Source: Mucilaginibacter sp. OK268 (lineage in GTDB: Bacteria; Bacteroidota; Bacteroidia; Sphingobacteriales; Sphingobacteriaceae). From it: a stretch of DNA of 64,000 nucleotides. A program made the position numbers and the translations under genes. Below, piece after piece: positions 43,459 through 53,340 of this stretch. The notes under the pieces are model-generated. The model searched no databases. It worked only from the letters and a program-made list of their open reading frames with translations, and had not been told where the DNA came from. The DNA is taken from the NCBI RefSeq assembly GCF_900103125.1, contig NZ_FNJV01000002.1, positions 992,001 to 1,056,000 on the forward strand. The letters run 5' to 3'. Every line of letters starts with the position of its first letter. The stretch's first letter is position 1.

Positions 43459-44259
43459 TTATTTTTTATAATATTTCATAGCCTCGGGTATAAGGCGCTG
43501 GATATTCGCGATACGGGTTGCATCAGAAGGGTGAGTGCTTAGCAGCTCTGGCGGAGCGCCACCTTTATTTTGAGCCGCCATACGCTGCCAAAAACCTACA
43601 GCCTCATGCGGATCATAACCCGCCATGGCCATAAAAGTGAGCCCTAAACGATCAGCTTCTGATTCCTGATCACGGGAGTATTTTAATAAAACTACTTGCG
43701 TGCCCACGCCGTATGCCTGGCTAAAAAGCCCCTGCATTACCTGCGATTGTTTAGCCACCGCAATTCCGGCCAGTGAGCCACCAAATTGTGCCAGTGTTTG
43801 CTGAGAGATACGTTCGGCAGAGTGCCTGGCTATAGCGTGACCGATCTCATGCCCCATTACAACGGCCAGATAAGCATCGGTATTAGCAACAGGCAGCAGA
43901 CCGCTATATACAGCTACTTTACCTCCCGGCATACACCAGGCATTTACCTCGTTGCTTTGTATCAGGTTAAATTCCCATTGAAAGTTATATTGATTGGCAT
44001 AACCATTCTGTTGCAGGTATTGTTCAATAGCTGCAGCCAGATTGCTGCCTATTCTTTTAATCCGTTGAGCATCGGCACCACTGCCAACAACCTTGGTTTT
44101 AGGATCTGTTAATAATTGTTTGTAACTGGCAGCTGCCGATTGGTTTACTTCGGCATCGCCTACCAGGCTTAGTTGCCGGCGGCCGGTTAACGGTACTGTT
44201 GAACAGGAATTCAATGCAATGATAAAGATCAGAGCAAGGGCAGGTCTGAATTTTTTCAT
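43459..44259 (-). CDS. M48-family zinc metalloprotease, lipoprotein (BepA/LoiP-like)
   Basis: The 266-residue periplasmic peptidase has a lipoprotein signal (ALNSC, Cys19). The zinc motif is HEIGH with His137, Glu138 and His141; the third ligand lies in ESEAD at 199-203. STVPLTGRRQLSLV just after the lipid anchor is typical of these envelope quality-control proteases. The gene starts 5 bp after the plsY stop, so they are one operon. It likely degrades misfolded envelope proteins. Confidence 0.92.
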   Translation of the reverse strand: MKKFRPALALIFIIALNSCSTVPLTGRRQLSLVGDAEVNQSAAASYKQLLTDPKTKVVGSGADAQRIKRIGSNLAAAIEQYLQQNGYANQYNFQWEFNLIQSNEVNAWCMPGGKVAVYSGLLPVANTDAYLAVVMGHEIGHAIARHSAERISQQTLAQFGGSLAGIAVAKQSQVMQGLFSQAYGVGTQVVLLKYSRDQESEADRLGLTFMAMAGYDPHEAVGFWQRMAAQNKGGAPPELLSTHPSDATRIANIQRLIPEAMKYYKK

Positions 44260-44264
44260 GGTGA

Positions 44265-44912
44265 TCAGGTAGTTTTCTTCTTTAAAAAATTAACTTTTGA
44301 CTCGGTGCCTTTTAGTAAGCGTTCGATGTTTTTTTGGTGCGTTACCAGTATGAGCAAGCAGATGCACATACCATATATAACTACCGACCGGATAGACGTT
44401 GGAAAAATAAACGAAACTCCGATAGGATATGTAAAGGCAGCAGCGATAGAGCTAAGCGATACATAACGTGTAGTTAAAAGCACTATTACAAATACCAGAA
44501 CACATAATAAAGCGGCATGTAAATGAATAGCCAAAATCATTCCAAATAAAGTAGCCACACCTTTCCCGCCACGAAAACCAGCAAAAATCGGGAACAGGTG
44601 GCCCATTACCGCAGCAATACCCAAAGCAAGCGCGTAATTGGTATAAGCTATAGAGTTTGACGGCCCGGTGGTTGATACACCAATAAAATAAGCCAGATTG
44701 GTAGCCGTCCATCCTTTTAAAATATCCAACAGCATTACTGGGATACCGGCCTTTTTACCCAACACCCTGAAAGTATTGGTTGCGCCCGCGTTCCCACTGC
44801 CATACTCACGAACATCAATATCATAGAAAGCCAGCCCTATCCAAACGGCCGTAGGTATAGACCCGCAGAGATAAGCCAGAATGAGCGCTGAAACTGAATA
44901 AACGGTTATCAT
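44265..44912 (-). CDS. plsY: Glycerol-3-phosphate acyltransferase PlsY
   Basis: Transfers an acyl group from acyl-phosphate to glycerol-3-phosphate, the first step of phospholipid synthesis. The 215-residue membrane protein has about five helices and the three PlsY motifs: CGSIPTAVWIG, REYGSGNAGATNTFRVLG and FAGFRGGKGVAT. It is followed at 5 bp by the M48 peptidase gene. plsX is not in the window. Confidence 0.94.
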   Translation of the reverse strand: MITVYSVSALILAYLCGSIPTAVWIGLAFYDIDVREYGSGNAGATNTFRVLGKKAGIPVMLLDILKGWTATNLAYFIGVSTTGPSNSIAYTNYALALGIAAVMGHLFPIFAGFRGGKGVATLFGMILAIHLHAALLCVLVFVIVLLTTRYVSLSSIAAAFTYPIGVSFIFPTSIRSVVIYGMCICLLILVTHQKNIERLLKGTESKVNFLKKKTT

Positions 44913-44949
44913 TTCCCTGCAATATTACGAAATTGATATGGTACTAAGG

Positions 44950-45016
44950 GTTAAATTCTAAACTCTAAATCCGAAACTTTAAACTCTAAATCCGAAATCG
45001 AACTTCCCAATTCCGA
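44950..45016. repeat. Period-7 word array, site D2
   Basis: Runs of CTAAACT, CTAAATC and CGAAACT words (ATTCTAAACTCTAAATCCGA, then TTTAAACTCTAAATCCGAAA) separate nadC from plsY. No opposing arm is seen. Confidence 0.65.
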
Positions 45017-45018
45017 AA

Positions 45019-45861
45019 TCAGATCGCTTTAAGACTCAGGTCAAGACTTTTAACAGAGTGAGTTAACGCCCCAACCGATATATAATCAACCCCACACTCC
45101 GCATAACCACGTATATTATCAATGGTTATACCTCCGGATGCCTCGGTAATGAAGCGGCCCTGAATAATATCAACAGCCTGCTTTAGGTCGGCAAAGTTAA
45201 AATTATCTAACAATATACGGTTCACATGGCCGGTTTGTAAAACCTGATCAAGCTCATCCAGGTTACGCACTTCTATTTCGATAGCCAGTTTTTTGTTATG
45301 GTCGATAAGATATTGATTGGCCCTTTCAATGGCTTGCCTTATACCTCCGGCGTAATCAACATGATTGTCTTTGATCAGTATCATATCATACAAACCAAAA
45401 CGATGGTTTACGCCTCCACCAATTCTCACTGCCCATTTTTCAATATAACGCAGGCCCGGAGTAGTTTTACGGGTGTCCAGAACTTTGGTATGGGTATCTT
45501 TTAACAGATCGACTATCTCGCGCGTTTTAGTAGCGATGCCCGACATGCGCTGCATACAATTCAATACCAAACGTTCGGCTTTTAAAATACTTTGAGAATT
45601 GCCCTCTACCTCAAAGGCTACGTCTTTGGGTTTTATAACAGCGCCATCAGTTAAAAATACGTTTACCTTCAGGTTGGCATCAACTATTTTAAAAATCTCT
45701 AATGCCAGTTCAACCCCGGCTAATATGCCTTCATCTTTTACCAGGAGTTTTGCTTTACCGGTGCTATCGGCAGGAATCGTTGATAACGAAGTATGGTCGC
45801 CATCACCAACATCTTCCTTTAAAGCCTCAATTATAAAATGGTATATTAGTTCCTTATCCAA
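45019..45861 (-). CDS. nadC: Nicotinate-nucleotide pyrophosphorylase (quinolinate phosphoribosyltransferase)
   Basis: Makes nicotinate mononucleotide from quinolinate and PRPP in NAD synthesis. The 280-residue protein has the family marks EDVGDGDHTS near the N-terminus, CMQRMSGIAT, LDTRKTTPGLR and GGGVNHRFGLYDMILIKDNH. The apparent start is TTG at 45861; no in-frame ATG precedes the conserved N-terminus, and a -7 element at 45881-45888 sits at the right distance. nadA and nadB are not adjacent. Confidence 0.94.
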   Translation of the reverse strand: MDKELIYHFIIEALKEDVGDGDHTSLSTIPADSTGKAKLLVKDEGILAGVELALEIFKIVDANLKVNVFLTDGAVIKPKDVAFEVEGNSQSILKAERLVLNCMQRMSGIATKTREIVDLLKDTHTKVLDTRKTTPGLRYIEKWAVRIGGGVNHRFGLYDMILIKDNHVDYAGGIRQAIERANQYLIDHNKKLAIEIEVRNLDELDQVLQTGHVNRILLDNFNFADLKQAVDIIQGRFITEASGGITIDNIRGYAECGVDYISVGALTHSVKSLDLSLKAI

Positions 45862-45880
45862 GAGTATTAAATTTAAACCT

Positions 45881-45888
45881 CAAAAGTA
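45881..45888 (-). promoter_or_regulatory. -7 promoter element (TACTTTTG) for nadC
   Basis: On the minus strand TACTTTTG ends 19 bp before the TTG start at 45861, supporting that unusual start. Confidence 0.6.
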
Positions 45889-45892
45889 ATGA

Positions 45893-46042
45893 AAAAAAGA
45901 TGTGCAGATGAAAATTGATGTGTAGATGATGAATTGATTTGTAAATGCGCAGATAGGAAATTACTTTGTAACCTTATTGACTAACCGCAGCAAGATGTCA
46001 TTCATCTGCACATTTGCATATTTGCACATCCGCACATCTATA
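45893..46042. repeat. Period-8 word array with opposing arms, site E
   Basis: AGATGTGCAGATGAAAATTG on the left faces words GCACATTT, GCATATTT, GCACATCC and GCACATCT on the right (46012-46037). It lies between the nadC and DUF4783 genes. Confidence 0.7.
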
Positions 46043-46045
46043 AAT

Positions 46046-46441
46046 TTACTTCACCTTTTCATTTTCAATGCGGAGTTCAATAATAGACATTTTACCACCC
46101 GTATCCTTTAGGGTAAGGGCTACCCGGTACAATCCGGCTTCGGTAGTCAAAATAAATACACCAAAGCGATAATTGGCGCTTGAGTTTACCTTATGTAATA
46201 GTTTGATGCTTTTAGGCTTATTTTTTGAGAAAAATTTATCCAATATCAATGTAGCCTGGGCCTGGGAGTAAATATTTTCCTCATCCATTAAAGTGATCTC
46301 AATGCTGGAGGCAAATGATTTAGCCAATTCTTTGGTATTGCCCTGTTTTATGAGGTTAGCTACATCATCTATCGGATCGGCCGGTGTAAAGCCGGGCAAA
46401 AGGAATAGCATAATAAAGGATGATAGACAAACCAGCTTCAT
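46046..46441 (-). CDS. DUF4783 family secreted protein
   Basis: The 131-residue protein, started at the ATG at 46441, has a signal peptide (LVCLSSFIMLFLLPGF). It matches the Bacteroidota family DUF4783, an NTF2-like fold of unknown function. Marks are DDVANLIKQGNTKELAKSF and LDKFFSKNKPKSIKLLHK. It is divergent from gpmI and upstream of nadC on its strand, a neighbourhood that looks conserved in relatives as I recall but was not checked. Confidence 0.82.
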   Translation of the reverse strand: MKLVCLSSFIMLFLLPGFTPADPIDDVANLIKQGNTKELAKSFASSIEITLMDEENIYSQAQATLILDKFFSKNKPKSIKLLHKVNSSANYRFGVFILTTEAGLYRVALTLKDTGGKMSIIELRIENEKVK

Positions 46442-46617
46442 AAAATTATTTAATAAACAGAATTTTAAACAATACGGATTATTAATTAGAATCAACGGGG
46501 CTATTGACCTTCAAATAAGATATAACTGTTTTTACACGCAATTATTATCAAATCATGAATAGTATATTCCGTAAATCGAAATTAAAAAAATAATCATATA
46601 AAGTACAGCGTTGCCGT

Positions 46618-46625
46618 TATATTTG
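46618..46625 (+). promoter_or_regulatory. -7 promoter element (TATATTTG) abutting the gpmI start
   Basis: Exact TAnnTTTG match ending 4 bp before the GTG at 46630, so transcription should begin at the start codon. Confidence 0.6.
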
Positions 46626-46629
46626 CGAT

Positions 46630-48153
46630 GTGGAAAATCAAAAAAAACTCGCATTAATTATTCTTGATGGCTGGGGTTATGGCCGTAACGACCAGTCGAA
46701 CGCTATACTTGCCGCAAATACACCTTTTGTTGATGGTTTGCTGCAACAATATCCAAATTCAAAATTGGAAGCATCCGGAACCGCGGTAGGTTTACCTGCC
46801 GGGCAAATGGGCAACTCAGAAGTTGGGCACATGAACCTGGGTGCCGGCCGTGTAGTTTACCAGGAGCTGGGCCGTATCCATAAAGCTGTTGACGATAATG
46901 AACTGCCAACCATCCCGGTATTAAAGGATGCTTTTGAATATGCCAAACAAAATAACCGCGATGTGCATTTCATCGGCCTGGTATCTGATGGCGGGGTTCA
47001 CTCCCATATCAGGCACGTAAAAGGTTTGTGCGATGCCGCGAAGCAATTGGAGGTTAAAAACGTTTACATCCATGCTTTTTTAGACGGCCGCGATACCGAT
47101 CCTAAATCAGGATTAGGTTTTGTTAGCGATCTGGAGCAATATATCGAAGGATCTGATGTAAAAGTGGCATCAGCTATCGGCAGGTATTATGCCATGGATC
47201 GCGATAATCGTTGGGAAAGAGTAAAATTGGCCTATGACCTTCTGGTTAATGCCGAGGGAGAAGCAACCCAACATATTACAGACCTGATCAAAAAATCATA
47301 CGAAGCAGGTGTAACCGATGAATTTATAAAGCCGATTGTACGCGTTGATGCTGATGGTAAACCACTGGCTGTTATTAAAGATGGCGACGTAGTGATCTGC
47401 TTCAACTTCCGTACAGACAGGGGTCGCGAGATCAGTATAGCCTTAACACAGCGGTCATTCCCTGAATATAATCTTCACCCGTTGGCTATCCGTTATATCA
47501 CCATGACCCCGTACGACGAAACGTTTAAGAACGTGCAGGTGGTCTTTAACAAAGAGGACCTGACCAAAACTTTGGGTGAGATCTTGCAAAATGCGGGCAA
47601 AACGCAGATCAGAATAGCCGAAACCGAAAAATACCCACACGTGACCTTCTTCTTTTCTGGTGGTCGTGAAAAAGAATTTGATAATGAGAAACGCTTACTG
47701 GCACCATCACCCAAAGTAGCTACTTATGATCTGCAACCCGAAATGAATGCGGCAGGCATCCGTGATGCTATTATCCCTGAACTGGAAAGTGGTTGGCCCG
47801 ATTTTGTTTGTCTTAATTTCGCTAATACCGATATGGTTGGCCATACAGGTGTTTTTAGCGCGGTAGTTAAAGCTGCCGAAACTGCAGATGCCTGTACCAA
47901 AGCAGTAGTTGAAGCGGGTTTGGCCAATGGCTATTCATTCATCATACTGGCCGATCATGGCAATGCCGATTATATGATTAACGAAGATGGTTCGCCCAAT
48001 ACAGCGCATACCACCAACCTGGTGCCTTGTATTATTATTGATAAAGATGTTAAACAGGTAAAGGATGGTAAACTGGGTGATGTTGCCCCTACCATTTTAA
48101 GTATACTGGGCGTAGCTATCCCTGCGGAAATGACCGGGAATGTATTGGTATAA
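46630..48153 (+). CDS. gpmI: 2,3-bisphosphoglycerate-independent phosphoglycerate mutase
   Basis: Interconverts 3- and 2-phosphoglycerate in glycolysis using two manganese ions. The 507-residue protein has Asp13 in LDGWGYG, the phosphoserine Ser63 in MGNSEVGHMNLGAGR, and metal sites in FCFNFRTDRGR-like and LADHGNADYM segments. The start is GTG at 46630; the overlapping ATG at 46628 is out of frame and soon stops. Its -7 element ends 4 bp upstream, implying a leaderless mRNA. A lipoprotein gene overlaps its last 14 bp. Confidence 0.95.
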   Translation: MENQKKLALIILDGWGYGRNDQSNAILAANTPFVDGLLQQYPNSKLEASGTAVGLPAGQMGNSEVGHMNLGAGRVVYQELGRIHKAVDDNELPTIPVLKDAFEYAKQNNRDVHFIGLVSDGGVHSHIRHVKGLCDAAKQLEVKNVYIHAFLDGRDTDPKSGLGFVSDLEQYIEGSDVKVASAIGRYYAMDRDNRWERVKLAYDLLVNAEGEATQHITDLIKKSYEAGVTDEFIKPIVRVDADGKPLAVIKDGDVVICFNFRTDRGREISIALTQRSFPEYNLHPLAIRYITMTPYDETFKNVQVVFNKEDLTKTLGEILQNAGKTQIRIAETEKYPHVTFFFSGGREKEFDNEKRLLAPSPKVATYDLQPEMNAAGIRDAIIPELESGWPDFVCLNFANTDMVGHTGVFSAVVKAAETADACTKAVVEAGLANGYSFIILADHGNADYMINEDGSPNTAHTTNLVPCIIIDKDVKQVKDGKLGDVAPTILSILGVAIPAEMTGNVLV

Positions 48154-48709
48154 ATTGAAATTATTACCCATAACCGCTTTTTTGGGCGGTATTATGCTTA
48201 TATCCGGCTTGCCATCATGTAGGCCGGATATCAAGCAAAGCGGCGCTGTATTAAAATATGTTGATATCAGTGGCTTTTTTAAGGCCGATACCGCAAAGCT
48301 CACCAAACTGAATCCGCTTGTTAATAAAACCGTAACTCATAACGGTGTAACAGAAAATAAAACCGTACATATTACCAATTGGGGACAGGAATTAAACCTG
48401 TTCATACAATCAGATATTAATAGGCCGGCCTGGAAAAACAGCTACAGGGTTCAAACTACTGATAGTTTAATAGTATACCAGGCCAAATATCCTGATTTGC
48501 GAACTACTCGCATCGTGATCAAAAAGAACGGCGATAAAATAAAGTGGGTACTTATTTTTAACCACACCAAAAACCTGCTGTACGAAACCAGGGAAAAATT
48601 AAGTTATTTTCCGGATTCGGCTTACCTCATCGAGAAATGGCAACACGTTAGGTTAATGGGCCAAAACAATTACCACATCGAAGGTATTTTGAAAAAAGGT
48701 ATCAAGTAG
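48140..48709 (+). CDS. Hypothetical lipoprotein coupled to gpmI
   Basis: The 189-residue protein begins inside the end of gpmI (14-bp overlap), so translation is coupled. It has a lipoprotein signal with lipobox SGLPSC, the cysteine near residue 27. The mature region shows beta-strand alternation (VTHNGVTENKTVHITNW, KWVLIFNHTKNLLYET) and no known domain. The arrangement gpmI-lipoprotein seems typical of relatives, but I did not verify it. The function is unknown. Confidence 0.75.
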   Translation: MYWYKLKLLPITAFLGGIMLISGLPSCRPDIKQSGAVLKYVDISGFFKADTAKLTKLNPLVNKTVTHNGVTENKTVHITNWGQELNLFIQSDINRPAWKNSYRVQTTDSLIVYQAKYPDLRTTRIVIKKNGDKIKWVLIFNHTKNLLYETREKLSYFPDSAYLIEKWQHVRLMGQNNYHIEGILKKGIK

Positions 48710-48790
48710 CGAGTATCAAGTATCAAGATTTTTTCCAGCTATATAAACAAATCCAAGTGTCGTGATACTTGATACTAGCTACTTGATACT
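48699..48790. repeat. Period-7 inverted array, site A5
   Basis: GGTATCAAGTAGCGAGTATC on the left and GATACTTGATACTAGCTACT on the right, closing the gap between two convergent genes. Confidence 0.8.
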
Positions 48791-48801
48791 AAAATTTATG
48801 A

Positions 48802-49443
48802 TTAATGGCGAGCCACAGTAGGAGCAATGGCCTGCGATAGTTTGTCTTTTGACTGATCGATCAGGTTTGCGATATCCATTCTTCCTGGATTATCGTTCAG
48901 TACTTTTTCAAGGTCAGTTATAGATGCCTTCAGGGAATTGACGCCCCTTGCACGGTCATAAAAATGCGAGTTATTCTGTAGTTTGAACAATCCGTAATCA
49001 CGATAGGCAAGTCCCCTGTTCTGGTAGAATTTACTATCATTAGGGTCGCTGTTGATGGATATAGCCTTGGTCAGATCCACAATGGCCCCTAACAGGTATA
49101 GTTCCTTATCTGCCGGCGACGTCTGGTTATCCTTCCCCAGGTAGCTTTTTGCCCGTGCCCTGTAATAATAGGCAGAAGCATCCGCCGGCTTTATGGCAAT
49201 AACACGGGTGTAAGCAACTATTGATTTTTTATAATTATCGCTATGGTAATAGGAGTACCCCAGCATCCACAACGCGTTGGCATTGGTTGAATCTGTGATA
49301 CAAGCCTTTTCCAGGTGTGATACCGCCGATCTGAAATCGCCATCCATCAGGGCCTGCTGTCCCATTTTTACATAGGCGCTTTGTGCCACAGCTGATTCGA
49401 GCGAGGACATAATCAGAAAAGATACAATGACCGATAACTTCAT
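48802..49443 (-). CDS. Secreted TPR-repeat protein
   Basis: The 213-residue protein has a signal peptide (SLESAVAQ). At least three tetratricopeptide-like units follow: AYVKMGQQALMDGDFRSAVSHLEKA (about 22-48) is the first, then NALWMLGYSYYHSDNYKKSIVAYTRV, then DASAYYYRARAKSYLG. They form a periplasmic protein-protein interaction scaffold. No enzymatic domain is present. Partner unknown. Confidence 0.82.
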   Translation of the reverse strand: MKLSVIVSFLIMSSLESAVAQSAYVKMGQQALMDGDFRSAVSHLEKACITDSTNANALWMLGYSYYHSDNYKKSIVAYTRVIAIKPADASAYYYRARAKSYLGKDNQTSPADKELYLLGAIVDLTKAISINSDPNDSKFYQNRGLAYRDYGLFKLQNNSHFYDRARGVNSLKASITDLEKVLNDNPGRMDIANLIDQSKDKLSQAIAPTVARH

Positions 49444-49812
49444 TAGCGATTAATAGTGAAACAGAAACGGTATAACATTAACTACCATTACATCGAATTA
49501 TTATGCCAAAAGGCATTTTTATTCAAAAAAATATCGTTTCTAAAAAAATTCCAGAAGGCTATACTATGACTTTTTTTCATATTTACCAATAAATTCTTAT
49601 TTAATTGGTAAACTTATAAGTGGTTTGTAATAAACAAATAGCCAAACCATTGCACTGCCATATTGCTTGTTAAGCATTATTACCATAACTTGGCACAGCT
49701 CTTGAAACATAGGTAGCTACAAGTAACAACCGCAGTTTTACCTGTATTTAACAGCTTAATGATGATACAGGCTGACAACATGACGGTTTTATCTATATAT
49801 AAAATATAATTA
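49444..49812. other. Intergenic region upstream of lon with a sigma-54-like site
   Basis: These 369 bp are AT-rich. Apart from a sigma-54-like promoter at 49691-49706 and a small ATTTACCAATAAATTCTTAT/ATTGGTAA arm pair (about 49584-49612), I see no features and no coding frame. Confidence 0.5.
49691..49706 (+). promoter_or_regulatory. Possible sigma-54 promoter upstream of lon
   Basis: TGGCAC-N5-TTGAA matches the -24/-12 consensus TGGCAC-N5-TTGCA except for one -12 base. It lies 107 bp before the lon ATG. Confidence 0.4.
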
Positions 49813-52287
49813 ATGACTTTTGATCCATTTGATTTTAAAAATGCCCTACCAGTTATAAACGAAGACTCTGAGTTTTTTCCCCTAATGTCTACTGAGGACG
49901 AGGAAGAAATGAACAATGAGGAAATGCCGGAGGTATTATCCATACTGCCTTTGCGTAACACTGTTTTATTCCCAGGTGTGGTGATACCGATAACGGTTGG
50001 CAGAGACAAATCAATTAAATTGATACGCGATGCCAACAAAGGTAATCGCATGATTGGGGTAGTTGCGCAACAGGATGTGGGGATAGAAGACCCTAATTTT
50101 AGCCAGTTGAACAAAATTGGCACCATTGCCCTCATTATAAAAATGCTGCAAATGCCCGATGGTAACACCACCGTTATTATTCAGGGTAAAAAGCGTTTTG
50201 TTTTAAAAGATGAGGTACAAAGCGAACCTTATATAAAAGCTACTGTTGAACCTTTTAAAGAAATAAAGGCTAAAGAGGATAAAGAATTTAAAGCCATGGT
50301 ATCGTCTATTAAAGATATGGCCATGAACATTATCCAATTGTCGCCCAACATTCCGAGCGAGGCCGGTATAGCCATCCGCAATATTGAAAGCACTTCATTT
50401 TTGATCAATTTTATATCATCAAATATGAATGCCGATATGGCGGCCAAACAACGCTTGCTGGAGGTTGCTAATCTGCGCGAAAGGGCAAATATGGTATTAG
50501 AACACCTGACGCTCGATCTGCAGATGCTGGAACTTAAAAACCAGATCCAAACCAAAGTACGTGTTGATCTGGATAAACAACAGCGTGATTATTTCTTAAA
50601 TCAGCAGTTAAAAACTATACAGGAAGAATTGGGCGGGAACTCACCCGACCTGGAAATTGATGATCTGCGCCAGCGTGCCCTCAAAAAGAAATGGGGCAAA
50701 GAGGTAAAAGATCATTTTGCCAAAGAATTGGAAAAGTTAGCCAGAACCAATCCGGCCGCGGCTGATTATTCGGTACAGATCAATTATCTGGAATTATTAC
50801 TTGATCTGCCCTGGAACGAATTCACCAAAGATAACTTTGATTTGAAACGGGCCCAAAAGGTGTTGGATAAAGATCATTTTGGCCTGGATAAAGTAAAGCA
50901 ACGCATTATTGAATACCTGGCCGTGCTTAAATTAAAGCACGATATGAAAGCGCCCATCCTTTGCTTGGTGGGCCCCCCCGGGGTTGGTAAAACATCCTTA
51001 GGAAAATCAATAGCTAAAGCGCTTGGCCGTAAATATGTACGGATGGCTTTAGGTGGCATCCGCGACGAGGCCGAAATAAGGGGTCACCGTAAAACCTATA
51101 TTGGCGCTATGCCGGGTCGTATTATACAATCGGTTAAAAAAGCCGGCGCGGCTAATCCTGTGTTCATCTTAGATGAAATTGATAAAGTAGGTAATGATTT
51201 CCGTGGAGATCCGTCATCTGCTTTACTGGAAGTGCTTGATCCAGAACAGAACAGTACTTTTTATGACCATTATGTAGAAATGGATTTCGATCTGTCCAAC
51301 GTGATGTTCATAGCAACAGCCAATTCACTAAGTACTATTCAACCTGCCCTTTTAGACAGGATGGAGATCATCGAAGTGAATGGTTATACCATTGAAGAAA
51401 AGATAGAGATAGCCAAGCAGCACCTGTTACCTAAACAGCGTGAAGCCCACGGCTTAAAATTGAAAGATGTAAGTCTTAAAACCGACGTGCTGGAAAAACT
51501 CATCGTTGACTATACACGCGAATCGGGTGTACGTGCGCTGGAGAAAAAAATAGGCTCGGTGGTTCGTGGGGTAGCCAAAAATATTGCCATGGAAGAGGAA
51601 TACAATCCTGTGGTAAATAAAAAAGATATTGAAAAAATACTGGGTGCCCCTATTTATGACAAGGACCTCTACGAAGGTAACGATGTTGCCGGTGTAGTTA
51701 CAGGCCTGGCCTGGACATCGGTTGGCGGCGATATTTTGTTTATTGAAGCCAGTTTAAGTCCGGGCAAAGGACGTTTAACCCTAACCGGTAGCCTGGGTGA
51801 CGTGATGAAGGAATCGGTAACTATCGCATTGGCTTACCTACGGGCACATGCCGACTACTTTAACATCAACCCTAAATTGTTTGATCAATGGGATGTGCAT
51901 GTGCATGTACCGGCAGGCGCTACGCCAAAGGATGGCCCTTCGGCTGGTATAACTATGCTTACCGCCCTTGTTTCGGCATTTACTCAACGTAAGGTAAAAC
52001 CAAACCTGGCCATGACCGGCGAGATCACCCTGCGTGGACGGGTATTGGCAGTAGGTGGTATCAAAGAAAAAATACTGGCCGCCAAACGCGCCAATATCAA
52101 AGAGATCATTTTATGCAAATCGAACCAGAAAGATATCCTGGAGATCAAAGAAGATTATATCAAGGATCTGAAGTTCCATTACGTAGCGGATATGCGCGAT
52201 GTAATTGCGCTTGCCCTTTTGGATGAAAAAGTAAGTCACCCAATCGATCTTACCGTTAAGGAGGATGAGAAAGCGATAGCAAATTAA
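49813..52287 (+). CDS. lon: ATP-dependent Lon protease
   Basis: Degrades damaged and regulatory proteins in the cytosol. The 824-residue protein has a LON substrate-binding domain (about 38-230), a coiled-coil helical part and an AAA+ module with Walker [10 protein letters not shown] (Gly387-Thr394) and Walker [10 protein letters not shown]. The C-terminal protease has the Ser710-Lys753 dyad: KDGPSAG and [10 protein letters not shown], 43 residues apart as in E. coli Lon. A 40-residue acidic N-terminal extension ([11 protein letters not shown]) precedes the LON domain. A terminator follows. Confidence 0.97.
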   Translation: MTFDPFDFKNALPVINEDSEFFPLMSTEDEEEMNNEEMPEVLSILPLRNTVLFPGVVIPITVGRDKSIKLIRDANKGNRMIGVVAQQDVGIEDPNFSQLNKIGTIALIIKMLQMPDGNTTVIIQGKKRFVLKDEVQSEPYIKATVEPFKEIKAKEDKEFKAMVSSIKDMAMNIIQLSPNIPSEAGIAIRNIESTSFLINFISSNMNADMAAKQRLLEVANLRERANMVLEHLTLDLQMLELKNQIQTKVRVDLDKQQRDYFLNQQLKTIQEELGGNSPDLEIDDLRQRALKKKWGKEVKDHFAKELEKLARTNPAAADYSVQINYLELLLDLPWNEFTKDNFDLKRAQKVLDKDHFGLDKVKQRIIEYLAVLKLKHDMKAPILCLVGPPGVGKTSLGKSIAKALGRKYVRMALGGIRDEAEIRGHRKTYIGAMPGRIIQSVKKAGAANPVFILDEIDKVGNDFRGDPSSALLEVLDPEQNSTFYDHYVEMDFDLSNVMFIATANSLSTIQPALLDRMEIIEVNGYTIEEKIEIAKQHLLPKQREAHGLKLKDVSLKTDVLEKLIVDYTRESGVRALEKKIGSVVRGVAKNIAMEEEYNPVVNKKDIEKILGAPIYDKDLYEGNDVAGVVTGLAWTSVGGDILFIEASLSPGKGRLTLTGSLGDVMKESVTIALAYLRAHADYFNINPKLFDQWDVHVHVPAGATPKDGPSAGITMLTALVSAFTQRKVKPNLAMTGEITLRGRVLAVGGIKEKILAAKRANIKEIILCKSNQKDILEIKEDYIKDLKFHYVADMRDVIALALLDEKVSHPIDLTVKEDEKAIAN

Positions 52288-52291
52288 AAAA

Positions 52292-52327
52292 AGAGGGGTT
52301 AAAAATAATTTAGCCCCTCTTTTTTTG
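52292..52327 (+). terminator. Terminator after lon
   Basis: AGAGGGGTTAAA and TTTAGCCCCTCT form the stem around a short loop, followed by TTTTTTTG. Confidence 0.9.
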
Positions 52328-52385
52328 TGCACCTATAAATCAGCTCAATTTTTCTATATTAGGCGCTGATATATTTTACAACCTA

Positions 52386-53336
52386 ATGTCTAATAAACTA
52401 TTCCTCACACTGTTGTGCCTTTTTGGTTCTATCAATCTATTTGCACAAACCCGCGGTCACGAAATTGCTATACAAACTGATAATGATGGGTACCTGGGTC
52501 AGGGCTCAGACAGGTATTACACCAATGGCATCTTCTTTTATTACCGTAAAGCTTTAAAAGCCGATGGCAATCTCCAGAATAAAGTTTTAGGTTTTGAGTT
52601 TGGGCAAAAAATGTATAATCCGCAATCGGGCTATGTACCCAATGCCTCTTACATCGACAGGCCTTTCGCGGCCTATTCCTACATTGGTTCAACACTCAAC
52701 TTTTTATATAAAAACGAAAGTAACATAAAGCTTAGCGCCCAGTTAGGTATTGTGGGTCCGGCTGCACAAGGCGAACCGATACAAAAGTTTATTCATAATA
52801 CTTTTGGGTTTTATTCTTTAAATGGTTGGCAATACCAGATAAAAAACAACGTAGAACTCAATTTAGGTGCCGAGTATAATAAACTTTTGGCGAGGGCCTC
52901 ATGGGTTGATGTGAGTTTGACCTCGTACGCCAACCTGGGTAATGGATTCACCGGCGCCGGCATAGGCCCTTTGATCCGTCTGGGGAATTTCAACCAGTTT
53001 TTCAATTCAGTGAGTACGCAAAGTACTGTATCTGCGGCCGATCAAACCGGCTTATTGCATGCTCACGAGATCTTTTTTTACTATAAACCGCAGATCAACG
53101 GTGTACTTTATGACGCCACTATACAAGGCCCGCTGTTTAACAAAAACAATGATCCTAACAGCCTCGAGGTTACACTCAACAAAAAGCCTTTTATATTCAG
53201 TAACCAGGTGGGCGTAGCCTTTACAACCAGTCGTTTCACTTTTGACATAGCAGCCATTTTCCACACCAAGGATGCGGAACAAATGCTAAGATCACATCAA
53301 TGGGCCAGTATTACGGGGGCTTACCGGTTTAAGTAG
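52386..53336 (+). CDS. LpxR-family (DUF2219) outer-membrane lipid A deacylase-like protein
   Basis: The 316-residue outer-membrane beta-barrel has a signal peptide ending near NLFAQ. It matches LpxR/DUF2219: EIAIQTDNDGYLGQGSDRYYTNG near the mature N-terminus holds the Asn33-Asp34 pair equivalent to LpxR active-site residues and the DRYYTNG motif. LpxR removes the 3'-acyloxyacyl group of lipid A. Whether this homologue does so is unproven. It follows lon but has its own gap and terminator upstream. Confidence 0.83.
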   Translation: MSNKLFLTLLCLFGSINLFAQTRGHEIAIQTDNDGYLGQGSDRYYTNGIFFYYRKALKADGNLQNKVLGFEFGQKMYNPQSGYVPNASYIDRPFAAYSYIGSTLNFLYKNESNIKLSAQLGIVGPAAQGEPIQKFIHNTFGFYSLNGWQYQIKNNVELNLGAEYNKLLARASWVDVSLTSYANLGNGFTGAGIGPLIRLGNFNQFFNSVSTQSTVSAADQTGLLHAHEIFFYYKPQINGVLYDATIQGPLFNKNNDPNSLEVTLNKKPFIFSNQVGVAFTTSRFTFDIAAIFHTKDAEQMLRSHQWASITGAYRFK

Positions 53337-53340
53337 AGTG

